This document shows positions 1 to 6,568 of a DNA stretch of 19,213 nt, piece by piece. Below the pieces are notes generated by a model that saw only the letters and a list, made by a program, of their open reading frames with translations, did not search any database and had not been told where the DNA came from. The position numbers were made by a program, and so were the translations under genes. Each line of letters starts with the position of its first letter. Positions within the stretch are counted from its first letter, which is position 1. The stretch is from DATBSK01 sp040902705 (GTDB lineage: Bacteria > Actinomycetota > Acidimicrobiia > IMCC26256 > PALSA-555). The stretch spans positions 1 to 19,213 of the forward strand of contig JBBDWT010000150.1 in the NCBI GenBank assembly GCA_040902705.1. The letters are read 5' to 3'.

Positions 1-2
1 CC

Positions 3-1145
3 GACGCCGCGAACTTCCGGCTCTTCTGCCCCGACGAGACGAACTCGAACCGGCTCGGCGCGGTGTTCGACGTCGAGTCGCGCTGTCTCGTCGCGCCGCA
101 CCTCCCGACCGACGACCACGTGTCGGCCGACGGCCGGGTGATGGAGATCCTCAGCGAGCACAACTGCGAGGGCTGGCTCGAGGGCTACCTCCTGACCGGG
201 CGGCACGGCCTCTTCGCGTCGTACGAGGCGTTCGCGATGGTGTCGGCGTCGATGGCCGTCCAGCACACGAAGTGGCTCGAGGCGGCGTCCGACCTCTCGT
301 GGCGCGAGCCGGTCGCGTCGCTCAACGTGCTCCTCACCTCCACGTGCTGGCGCAACGACCACAACGGGTTCAGCCATCAGGGACCCGGGCTGATCGACAC
401 GATCGTCACCAAGCGCGGGAACGTGGCGCGCGTGTACCTGCCGCCGGACGCCAACTGCCTGTTGTCGATCGCCGACCACTGCTTCCGCAGTCGCGACTGC
501 GTGAACCTGATCGTGATCGACAAGCAGCCGCAGCCGCAATGGCTCCCGATCGACGAAGCGCGCGAGCACTGCGCGCGAGGCGCGTCGACCTGGCGTTGGG
601 CGGGATCCATGCAGAGCGACCACGAGGATCCGGATGTCGTGCTCGCGTCGGCCGGCGACATCCCCACGATGGAGCTGCTCGCGGCGGCCGACATGCTGCG
701 CGAGCGCGTGCCCGACCTCACCTTCCGCGTCGTCAACGTCGTCGACCTGATGGCACTGTTCCTCCCAGAGCGCCATCCGCACGGCATGGACGGCGGGCGC
801 TTCCTCGACCTGTTCACCGCGGAGCGCGACGTGGTGTTCGCGTTCCACGGGTACCCGAGCGCAGTGCATCACGCGATCCATGGGCGTCCGCAGTCCGGGC
901 GTTTCCACGTGCGCGGCTACGAGGAGGAGGGCACGACGACGACGCCCTTCGACATGGTCGTGCGCAACGGCATGAGTCGCTACGACCTGGCGCTCGAGGT
1001 GCTGCGCCGCGCCAAGCGGGTGCCGGCCGACGCCGAGTCGCTCGTCGCGCACTGCAACGCGATGCTCAAGAAGCACCGCGGCTACGTGGTGGACCACCTC
1101 GAGGACATGCCGGAGGTCCGCGACTGGCGGTGGTCGAGGCCGTGA
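3..1145 (+). CDS. xfp: Phosphoketolase (xylulose-5-P/fructose-6-P), C-terminal part, 5' end outside window
   Basis: The gene is open at the left edge; the first in-frame codon is at position 3, giving about 380 visible residues of a family normally near 800. Phosphoketolase is a thiamine-diphosphate enzyme that phosphorolytically splits xylulose-5-P (or fructose-6-P) into acetyl-phosphate and an aldose phosphate. The visible part covers the pyrimidine-binding and C-terminal domains. It starts with the family motif FRLFCPDETNSNRL, then GRHGLFASYEAF, whose Glu is the expected cofactor-activating residue. Next come WRNDHNGFSHQGPG (families usually read WRQDHNGFxHQDPG, so two positions differ), IVIDKQPQPQW and a GYPSAVHHAIHGR phosphate-site segment. 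A GTG at 63 is internal and not the true start, because conserved sequence continues upstream of it. The stop overlaps the acetate kinase start, so the two are translationally coupled. Identification is secure; which sugar phosphate is preferred cannot be told. Confidence 0.96.
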   Translation, partial: DAANFRLFCPDETNSNRLGAVFDVESRCLVAPHLPTDDHVSADGRVMEILSEHNCEGWLEGYLLTGRHGLFASYEAFAMVSASMAVQHTKWLEAASDLSWREPVASLNVLLTSTCWRNDHNGFSHQGPGLIDTIVTKRGNVARVYLPPDANCLLSIADHCFRSRDCVNLIVIDKQPQPQWLPIDEAREHCARGASTWRWAGSMQSDHEDPDVVLASAGDIPTMELLAAADMLRERVPDLTFRVVNVVDLMALFLPERHPHGMDGGRFLDLFTAERDVVFAFHGYPSAVHHAIHGRPQSGRFHVRGYEEEGTTTTPFDMVVRNGMSRYDLALEVLRRAKRVPADAESLVAHCNAMLKKHRGYVVDHLEDMPEVRDWRWSRP

Positions 1146-2269
1146 CCCCCGGCCGTCGGGTCGGTGCCGCGGCCGGTCTGGATGTCATCTGCCTCAACTG
1201 CGGATCCTCATCGGTGAAAGGCGCTCGGTACCGGGTGGATGCCGGTGGCGAGCAGCGCGTCGCCGAGGCCGCGGTCGAGAGCATCTCGTCGGCGGACCAC
1301 ATCGGGGATGCCGCCGCGAGCGTGTACTCGGGGCTCGCCGCGGGAGGCGCGCCCGACGCGGTCGGCCACCGGCTCGTCCACGGTGGCCCGAAGCTGGTCG
1401 CCCCGGCGCTGATCGACGACGCGACCCTCGCCGAGCTGCGCGCGGCGGCCGTGTTCGCACCGCTTCACCTGCCCGCAGCGATCGACGCGATCGACGCGGT
1501 CCGCTCGCGGGCGTCGCGCATCCCGCAGGTCGCGTGCTTCGACACCTCGTTCCACCAGTCGTTGCCCGACACCCAGTGGCGACTGCCGATCCCGCACTCG
1601 CTGGCCGACGAGGGCATCCGCCGCTACGGCTTTCACGGCCTCTCCTACGAATACGTGGTCGGTGCAGTCGGTGCCGAGACGCTGGGGCGAGCGGTCGTCG
1701 CGCACCTCGGCAACGGCGCGAGCCTGTGCGCGATCGCGAGCGGTCGTTCGGTGGCCACCAGCATGGGCTTCACTCCGACTGGGGGCATCCCGATGGGGAC
1801 GCGAGCAGGCGATCTCGATCCGGGCGTGCTCGTGTACCTCGTGCGCGAGGCGGGCTACGACGCCGATCGGCTCGAGCGTCTCGTCGACCACGAGTCGGGG
1901 CTCGTGGCATTGGGCGGCGCGTCCGACATGCGCGAGCTGCTGCAGCGACGAAGTGCCGGTGACGACGACGCGCGCCTCGCGGTCGAGGTGTTCTGCACGC
2001 GCGTCGCGATGGAGATCGGCGCGTACGCGACGGTGCTGGGCAGCGTGGACACGGTCGTGTTCACGGCCGGCATCGGGGAGCGTGCCGAGGCGGTGCGGTC
2101 GGAGGTGTGCTCGCGGCTCGCGCATCTCGGGGTGCGGCTCGACGACGATCGCAACGACGCGCACGAGCCGGTGATCAGCACGGGCGACTCGGTCGTGACC
2201 GTGCGCGTCGTCGAGACCGACGAGGATGCGGTGATCGCGCGCCACGCGCGGCGAGTCGTGCTGGGTTAG
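1142..2269 (+). CDS. ackA: Acetate kinase
   Basis: This cytosolic enzyme converts acetyl-phosphate plus ADP to acetate plus ATP and would directly consume the product of the upstream phosphoketolase. The 375-residue protein has the family motifs in order: LNCGSSSVK (18-26), GHRLVHGG (75-82), CFDTSFHQSLP (132-142), RRYGFHGLSYE (160-170), HLGNGASL (188-195), MGTRAGDLDPG (218-228), FTAGIGERA (307-315) and the C-terminal ETDEDAVIA. Expected active-site residues N19, R77, D134, H165 and R221 are present. The start chosen is GTG 1142, which overlaps the phosphoketolase stop as GTGA and puts the first conserved strand about 14 residues in; no later start lies before the LNCGSSS motif. The frame stays open far upstream, but that part is antisense-like shadow over the phosphoketolase. 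Slightly shorter than the usual 400 residues, with no obvious missing block. The stop overlaps the convergent neighbour. Confidence 0.95.
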   Translation: MTPGRRVGAAAGLDVICLNCGSSSVKGARYRVDAGGEQRVAEAAVESISSADHIGDAAASVYSGLAAGGAPDAVGHRLVHGGPKLVAPALIDDATLAELRAAAVFAPLHLPAAIDAIDAVRSRASRIPQVACFDTSFHQSLPDTQWRLPIPHSLADEGIRRYGFHGLSYEYVVGAVGAETLGRAVVAHLGNGASLCAIASGRSVATSMGFTPTGGIPMGTRAGDLDPGVLVYLVREAGYDADRLERLVDHESGLVALGGASDMRELLQRRSAGDDDARLAVEVFCTRVAMEIGAYATVLGSVDTVVFTAGIGERAEAVRSEVCSRLAHLGVRLDDDRNDAHEPVISTGDSVVTVRVVETDEDAVIARHARRVVLG

Positions 2270-3123
2270 CCGGACGGTTGCTCGTCCGAGACGAGCACCT
2301 GCATGGCTTCGAGCTGCTCGCAGTAGTGATCGACGGAGTGGTGCACGAAGCGGAGGTTGAGCGCGGTGGCCCCGGCCTCGCGGAGGCGGGCCACCGCGGC
2401 GTGGGTGCCATCGGGGTCGCCGACGGGATCCACGGGGGGCTCGGGCTGGAGCAGCACGTCCGTCGGTGCCCCGGCCGCGAGCATCTCCCGGATCTGGGGG
2501 AGCCCGAGCCCGAACGGTGCCCACCCGTCACCGAGCTCGACTGCCCGTCGGAGGGAACGCTCGGTACGGCCACCGATCCAGATCGGTGGCGGTGTCTGGA
2601 GGCCCGCCGGGCGGACCAGCACGCCGCCGAAGTCGTAGTGAGTGCCGTGGTACTCCGGCTCCTCGTGTCCGAACGAGGCCCGGAGCGCGCGGATCGCGTC
2701 GTCGCCGCGCGCACCGCGGTCGGCGAACTCGGCGCCGAGGAGCTCGAACTCCTCCTGGAGCGAGCCGACGCCGACTCCGAGGATCAGCCGTCCCCCGGAG
2801 ATCTCGTCGAGCGTCCCGTACCGCTTCACCAGCTCGAGCGGGTGGTGGTAGCCGAGCACGAGCACGAAGGTCGCGAAGCGGATCGTCGACGTGCGGCCCG
2901 CGAGGTAGCCGAACACCGCGAGTGGGTCCCAGTACGTTCCGCCCCGGGTCTCGGCGATCTCCACCGGCACCGCGACGTGCTCGCTGCACGTGACGTGGTG
3001 ATAGCCCAGGCGCTCGGCCTCGACCACGACGCGCTCGATCTCCGCGATCCCGGCCGCTGCTTCCCACGTGGCGTGCGCCCGCGGCAGCCGCGTGACGACC
3101 GGCGTGACGATCCCCAGCTTCAC
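2266..3123 (-). CDS. LLM-class (luciferase-like) F420-dependent oxidoreductase
   Basis: A 285-residue single-domain protein of the luciferase-like monooxygenase superfamily, a TIM-barrel fold that in actinobacteria usually uses coenzyme F420. Visible family features are the N-terminal strand KLGIVTPVV, VVVEAERLGYHHVTCSEHV (32-50), WDPLAVFGYLAGRTSTIRF (65-83), HHPLELVKRYGTLDEISGGR (93-112), LGVGVGSLQEEFELLG (115-130) and IWIGGRTERSLRRAVELGDGW (181-201). Together these match the TIGR03619-like subgroup. The start is GTG at 3123, preceded by an AAGGGTG purine stretch about 6 nt upstream. It lies 76 bp downstream of the acyl-CoA dehydrogenase on the same strand and may be co-transcribed. Its stop overlaps that of ackA. 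The substrate cannot be inferred; F420 rather than FMN is inferred from family and likely taxon. Confidence 0.88.
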   Translation of the reverse strand: MKLGIVTPVVTRLPRAHATWEAAAGIAEIERVVVEAERLGYHHVTCSEHVAVPVEIAETRGGTYWDPLAVFGYLAGRTSTIRFATFVLVLGYHHPLELVKRYGTLDEISGGRLILGVGVGSLQEEFELLGAEFADRGARGDDAIRALRASFGHEEPEYHGTHYDFGGVLVRPAGLQTPPPIWIGGRTERSLRRAVELGDGWAPFGLGLPQIREMLAAGAPTDVLLQPEPPVDPVGDPDGTHAAVARLREAGATALNLRFVHHSVDHYCEQLEAMQVLVSDEQPSG

Positions 3124-3199
3124 CGGCTCACCCTTGCACTACCTGCATGCGTCTCTGAACCCGCTCTACGACGGTGAGGGACGCAACCAGGGGGGGTGG

Positions 3200-4483
3200 C
3201 TACTTGCGGGGGAGGAGGGCGCGGTCGGCGATGATGTTCTTCTGCACCTCGGTCGCACCGGCCCCGATCGACGTGTACCGCTGGAAGCTGTAGAGCCGCG
3301 TCCACGAGCCGCCGTCGATCGAGTCGGGGCCACCGCGAGCCATGAGCCCGTTCGGGCCGAGCAGGTCGACGGCGAGCTCGGCCAGGGTCTGCGCGAGGTG
3401 GCTCCACTGGAGCTTGGCGAGCGGCACCTCGGGCCAGTTCTTCTGGCCCTTGATGATCTTCGTGAGCGCGCGGTAGTTGAGCAGCTTGGTGAACTCGATG
3501 TCGGTGTAGGCCCGCGCGATGCGCTCACGGATCTCGGGGTCTTCCAGCGCGTCCGGGTTCACCGAGCGCGCGGCGGAGATCATGGCGCGCAGGTCGGCCG
3601 CCATCGTGATGGCGAGACCGGCGGTGCCCACGCGCTCGCGCCCGAGCGTGCCCATGGCCACCTGCCAGCCCTGGCCTTCGTCGCCGAGGCGGTGCGCGGC
3701 CGGGATGCGGGCATCGGTGAACCAGACCTCGTTGAACATCTCGTCACCGACGATGTCCTTGATCGGGCGGCACTCGATGCCGGGCGTCTCCATGTCGATG
3801 ATGAACGCGGTGATGCCCTCGTGCTTGGCGCCGCGTTCGATCGCACCGGGGTCGGTGCGGAGGAGGAACAGGCCCCACTTCGCGAGGTGCGCGGTCGAGA
3901 TCCAGATCTTCTGACCGTTCACGAGGTACTCGTCCTGACCTTCAGGAGAGGTGTCGCGCACCGCGGTGGTGCGGAGGTTCGCGAGGTCGGAGCCGGCCTG
4001 GGGCTCGCTGAAGCCCTGGCACCAGTGCTCGTCGGCCGAGAGGATGCCCGGCAACCACTGCTGCTGCTGCTCCTCGGTTCCCCAGGCGATGATCATCGGG
4101 CCGATCTGCCAGATGCCGTTCGCGTTGTAGATCCCCGGGGCGCGCACGCGCGCCATCTCCTCGGAGTAGATGACGTTCTGGACGGGTGTGGCCTCGCGGC
4201 CGTTCCACTCCTTGGGCCAGTTGATCGAAGCCCACCGGCCCTCGTTGAGTCGACGCTGCCAGTCCTTGCGGCGCTCCTGCGTGCGCGCGATCCCGGCTTC
4301 CTTCTCGGCGGCCGCGAGCGGCGTCTCACCCTTCGTGGGCGCGCTCGACGCACCGGCGTTGCGCCCGCCGGACTGCTCGTCGTCGCCGCCCCAGTCGGCG
4401 AGGAACTTGGGGAGGTGCTCCTCGAGCCAGGTGCGCAGCTCGGTGCGGAACGCCTCGTCTTCCGGTGTGTGTGCGAAGTCCAT
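3200..4483 (-). CDS. Acyl-CoA dehydrogenase, large (alpha-type) FadE, alpha-1
   Basis: Acyl-CoA dehydrogenases introduce a trans-2 double bond into acyl-CoA using FAD. This 427-residue protein begins MDFAHTPEDEAFRTELRTWL, the usual N-terminal helix, so ATG 4483 was chosen over an in-frame start 102 bp upstream that would add a Ser/Arg-rich tail. The middle-domain motif WCQGFSEPQAGSDL (154-167) is intact, followed by NGQKIWIST (189-197). The C-terminal segment GAGATEVQKNIIADRALLP corresponds to the GTNEIQRNIIAERxLGLPR signature. The RxQFGxPI and QxxGGxG motifs of homomeric family members are not recognisable. Residues about 31-66 form a Gly/Ser/Ala-rich insertion absent from the alpha-2 paralogue at 16346-17542. 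The layout resembles the large subunit of mycobacterial FadE alpha2-beta2 enzymes. It sits 31 bp after a membrane protein gene, with GAGGACT just upstream of the ATG as a possible ribosome site. Confidence 0.92.
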   Translation of the reverse strand: MDFAHTPEDEAFRTELRTWLEEHLPKFLADWGGDDEQSGGRNAGASSAPTKGETPLAAAEKEAGIARTQERRKDWQRRLNEGRWASINWPKEWNGREATPVQNVIYSEEMARVRAPGIYNANGIWQIGPMIIAWGTEEQQQQWLPGILSADEHWCQGFSEPQAGSDLANLRTTAVRDTSPEGQDEYLVNGQKIWISTAHLAKWGLFLLRTDPGAIERGAKHEGITAFIIDMETPGIECRPIKDIVGDEMFNEVWFTDARIPAAHRLGDEGQGWQVAMGTLGRERVGTAGLAITMAADLRAMISAARSVNPDALEDPEIRERIARAYTDIEFTKLLNYRALTKIIKGQKNWPEVPLAKLQWSHLAQTLAELAVDLLGPNGLMARGGPDSIDGGSWTRLYSFQRYTSIGAGATEVQKNIIADRALLPRK

Positions 4484-4514
4484 CAGTCCTCGTTCGTTCG
4501 CGGCACGACGTCGC

Positions 4515-5120
4515 TCACAGTCGCCGCCATTGCTTGACCTTCGCGTCGAGCTCGACGACGATCGCGTCGAGTCGTTCCAGCGCATCCTGCGCGTCGGCGA
4601 GATCGTTCGTCGTCACGATCGCGTCACGGAAGGACGAGACCTCGCGCAGCGCCTCCTCGCTCGCGGCCGCCGCCGAGTGCGCGATCGTTGCCGCATCGCC
4701 CTCTTCTTCGGCGGCGATCCGGTTGAACTCCTCGAGCGACTGCTGCATGACGAACGCCTGGGCGTCGAGCGCGGCGTTGAACTCGTCGAGCTCGCGGAAC
4801 CGGTGCACGACGTTGGGCGTCTCGTGCACCGCCGCGGCTGCCGCGACGAAACGCTTCTCGACGCTCACGAAGTCGCCAGCCGGCGCACCGTCGCCTCGAC
4901 CGAGGAACCACCAGAACCCGACGACCAGCGTGGCGATGACGAGGATGCCGATGACGAGCGCACGGCCTCGACCGCCCCGGTGGTGCTGCTGGCGGCGGCG
5001 CTGCGCCCGGTACCCCATCGGGGGAGGCGGACCCCGGTAGCCGAGCGGAGGGCCAGCGGGGCCGGGCCGCGGCGGGCGCCGCGCGGGCATGGGGTGCCGC
5101 GCGCGCGGTGGGGCCGCCAT
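4515..5120 (-). CDS. Predicted single-pass membrane protein of unknown function
   Basis: Not recognised as a named family. The 201-residue protein has a Pro/Arg/Gly-rich, strongly basic N-terminal tail (1-53), then one hydrophobic segment ALVIGILVIATLVVGFWWFL (54-73). A mostly helical, Ala/Glu-rich C-terminal region (about 85-200) has heptad-like leucine and acidic spacing that could form a coiled coil or helical bundle. The positive-inside rule places the basic tail in the cytoplasm and the helical domain outside. There is no signal-peptidase or lipobox site. The ATG at 5120 is supported by a TAGGCT box 7 nt upstream, typical of a leaderless transcript; the Met at residue 11 is a weaker alternative. 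It is read in the same direction as the alpha-type acyl-CoA dehydrogenase 31 bp downstream and diverges from the beta-type one. Real-gene status rests on the hydrophobic segment, codon context and promoter. Confidence 0.78.
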   Translation of the reverse strand: MAAPPRARHPMPARRPPRPGPAGPPLGYRGPPPPMGYRAQRRRQQHHRGGRGRALVIGILVIATLVVGFWWFLGRGDGAPAGDFVSVEKRFVAAAAAVHETPNVVHRFRELDEFNAALDAQAFVMQQSLEEFNRIAAEEEGDAATIAHSAAAASEEALREVSSFRDAIVTTNDLADAQDALERLDAIVVELDAKVKQWRRL

Positions 5121-5127
5121 CGAGGAA

Positions 5128-5133
5128 AGCCTA
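5128..5133 (-). promoter_or_regulatory. -10 box TAGGCT of a leaderless-type promoter
   Basis: On the minus strand TAGGCT is followed by 7 nt and then the ATG at 5120, the spacing expected if transcription begins at the start codon. It fits the actinobacterial TAnnnT consensus. No -35 hexamer is recognisable. Confidence 0.55.
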
Positions 5134-5222
5134 GGGCTCGGGCCTCGGCGGCCGGCGTTCGCTCGCGCGGCGAATTCGGGGGCTCCGGTGAGAGGTGTCG
5201 AAGTCGGGATGCCCGCACGATA

Positions 5223-5240
5223 GCGAGCCGAACGACCCGT
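5223..5240 (+). repeat. Direct repeat copy 1 (18 bp)
   Basis: GCGAGCCGAACGACCCGT matches positions 5316-5333 in 17 of 18 bases, in the same orientation with start points 93 bp apart. Both copies lie in the divergent intergenic region upstream of the beta-type acyl-CoA dehydrogenase. It could be a regulator site or part of a dispersed extragenic repeat. Confidence 0.6.
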
Positions 5241-5293
5241 TGACTAACGTCCGTGTCAGGTTTCGCGGAGGGGTCCCGGAGGCCCGTTCGAAC

Positions 5294-5318
5294 CGCTCGC
5301 CAGCGAGTCGTGCGAGCG
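5294..5318. repeat. Small hairpin-forming inverted repeat
   Basis: CGCTCGC (5294-5300) and GCGAGCG (5312-5318) are perfect 7-bp complementary arms around an 11-nt loop. The right arm overlaps direct repeat copy 2. It is not followed by a T tract, so it is more likely part of an extragenic repeat than a terminator. Confidence 0.4.
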
Positions 5319-5333
5319 AGCCGAAGGACCCGT
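5316..5333 (+). repeat. Direct repeat copy 2 (18 bp)
   Basis: GCGAGCCGAAGGACCCGT is the second copy of the repeat at 5223-5240, with one C/G difference. It ends 46 bp before the ATG of the beta-type acyl-CoA dehydrogenase and sits directly before the left arm of the long-range inverted repeat. Confidence 0.6.
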
Positions 5334-5341
5334 AGGGCGGC

Positions 5342-5356
5342 GGCGGGTACCCCGAC
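5342..5356 (+). repeat. Left arm of 15-bp inverted repeat flanking a fadE gene
   Basis: GGCGGGTACCCCGAC is the perfect reverse complement of 6509-6523. The two arms bracket the beta-type acyl-CoA dehydrogenase gene almost exactly. The arm contains the palindrome GGGTACCC and is itself framed by CGGCG/CGCCG (5341-5345, 5356-5360). GCGAGCGAG-like runs follow, and related GCGAGCGA sequence lies at the outer side of the other arm. Confidence 0.65.
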
Positions 5357-5379
5357 GCCGAGAGAGCGAGCGAGAAGAG

Positions 5380-6474
5380 ATGGACTTCACGTTCTCCGAC
5401 GATCAGGACGCGCTGCGCGCGGCGGCGAAGGCGTTCCTGGCGAACGAGGCTCCGGGCGCGTACATCCGGGCGATGGCCGACGACGAGCGCGGGATCACCG
5501 ACGAGGTCTGGGCCAAGATCGTCGAGGTCGGGTGGCCGGGCCTCCTGGTGCCCGAGGAGCACGGCGGGCTGGGTCTCGGCCTGGTCGACATGGACGTCGT
5601 GATGGAGGAGATGGGCCGGCTCCCGTTCCCGGGCCCCTTCTTCTCGTCGGCGGTGTTCGCGACGCTCGCCGCGCGTCGCCTCGGTGCCGACGATCTGCTG
5701 GCGCCGCTCGCATCCGGCACGCTGCGCGGCACCGTCGCACTCGAAGAGGCGGGCCACGGCGACCCCGTCGATCGCATCCGCTCCCGCGGCCGGCGCAAGG
5801 GCGCGACGTGGATGCTCAACGGTCTCAAGCCGCTCGTGCTCGACGGCCACACCGCCGACTGGGTGATCGTCGCGGCGCGCACCGAGGATGGGCTCGGGTC
5901 GTTCCTGATCCAGGCGCCCGACGCGGCGTACGTGCCGACGCTCGATCCCACGCGCAAGGCGGCGCGGCTCGTGCTCGACGACACACCGGCGGAACCGATC
6001 GGTCCGGTTGGCGATCACACGCGGATCTGGCGGCGGGTCGTCGACGACGCCGCGGTCATGCTCGCGGGGGAGCTCGTGGGTGCGTGCGACGCGTCCGTGG
6101 AGCTCGCGGTGGAGTACGCGAAGGTCCGCGTGCAGTTCGATCGCCCGATCGCGTCGTTCCAGGCGATCCGGCACAAGGCTGTCGACATGCTCCACCGGCT
6201 CGAGCTGTCGCGCGTCGGGACCCACTACGCGGCATGGACCTCCGATGTCGACGACCCGGCACGCGAGCACGCCGCCGCGATGGCCAAGAGCTTCGTGGGT
6301 GAGGCCGCGGTGTTCGTGTCGAGCGAGGACATCCAGATCCACGGTGGCGTCGGGTTCACGTGGGACTGCGACGCGCACTTCTACTACAAGCGTGCGAAGC
6401 AGAACGACCTGATGCTCGGATACCAGGGTCAGCAGCGTCGGCGTCTCGCCGACCTCGTGCTCGACCCCGCGTGA
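5380..6474 (+). CDS. Acyl-CoA dehydrogenase, small (beta-type) FadE, beta-1
   Basis: The 364-residue protein begins MDFTFSDDQDALRAAAKAFL, a standard acyl-CoA dehydrogenase N-terminal helix, which fixes the ATG at 5380. GWPGLLVPEEHGGLGLG (51-67) follows. In the middle domain the expected EPgaGSD motif is degenerate (LEEAGHGDPVD, 121-131). The C-terminal domain keeps RVQFDRPIASFQAIRHKAVDM-type sequence (250-270), the FAD pyrophosphate region, and QIHGGVGFTW (319-328). This is the pattern of the small subunit in mycobacterial-type FadE alpha2-beta2 heteromers, so it probably works with a large partner such as the divergent alpha-1 at 3200-4483. The purines GAGAAGAG abut the ATG directly, too close for a normal Shine-Dalgarno. 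No promoter box is clear upstream. It is followed after 94 bp by the CoA-transferase gene in the same direction. Confidence 0.92.
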   Translation: MDFTFSDDQDALRAAAKAFLANEAPGAYIRAMADDERGITDEVWAKIVEVGWPGLLVPEEHGGLGLGLVDMDVVMEEMGRLPFPGPFFSSAVFATLAARRLGADDLLAPLASGTLRGTVALEEAGHGDPVDRIRSRGRRKGATWMLNGLKPLVLDGHTADWVIVAARTEDGLGSFLIQAPDAAYVPTLDPTRKAARLVLDDTPAEPIGPVGDHTRIWRRVVDDAAVMLAGELVGACDASVELAVEYAKVRVQFDRPIASFQAIRHKAVDMLHRLELSRVGTHYAAWTSDVDDPAREHAAAMAKSFVGEAAVFVSSEDIQIHGGVGFTWDCDAHFYYKRAKQNDLMLGYQGQQRRRLADLVLDPA

Positions 6475-6508
6475 CACGGGTTCACCTGCATGGTGTCGCT
6501 CGCTGCGG

Positions 6509-6523
6509 GTCGGGGTACCCGCC
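6509..6523 (-). repeat. Right arm of 15-bp inverted repeat flanking a fadE gene
   Basis: GTCGGGGTACCCGCC is the perfect reverse complement of 5342-5356. It overlaps a local hairpin, GCGGGT (6505-6510) with ACCCGC (6517-6522) around a 6-nt loop. It lies 35 bp after the fadE stop and could act as a terminator-like structure, but no T tract follows. Confidence 0.65.
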
Positions 6524-6555
6524 CCGCGGCCGCTCGCTTCACGGCGCCCGACCAG

Positions 6556-6561
6556 TAGCGT
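6556..6561 (+). promoter_or_regulatory. -10 box TAGCGT of a leaderless-type promoter
   Basis: TAGCGT ends 7 nt before the ATG of the CoA-transferase gene at 6569, which suggests transcription starts at the A of the ATG. No Shine-Dalgarno is present at normal distance and no -35 hexamer is clear. Confidence 0.5.
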
Positions 6562-6568
6562 CGAGAAG

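Noticed and set aside
272..1141. Upstream extension of the acetate kinase frame
   Set aside because: It overlaps the phosphoketolase in another frame and lacks kinase motifs; the kinase family begins just before LNCGSSS.
2107..3177. Plus-strand open frame antisense to the oxidoreductase
   Set aside because: The minus-strand protein has clear luciferase-like family sequence; the plus frame has none.
5240..5263. TTGACT as a -35 box and TGAC/GTCA as an operator palindrome
   Set aside because: No acceptable -10 hexamer follows at 16-18 bp, and only 4 bp per arm are symmetric, too little to call a site.
5372..5379. GAGAAGAG as Shine-Dalgarno for beta-1
   Set aside because: It abuts the ATG with no spacer, so normal pairing with the ribosome would not place the start codon correctly.
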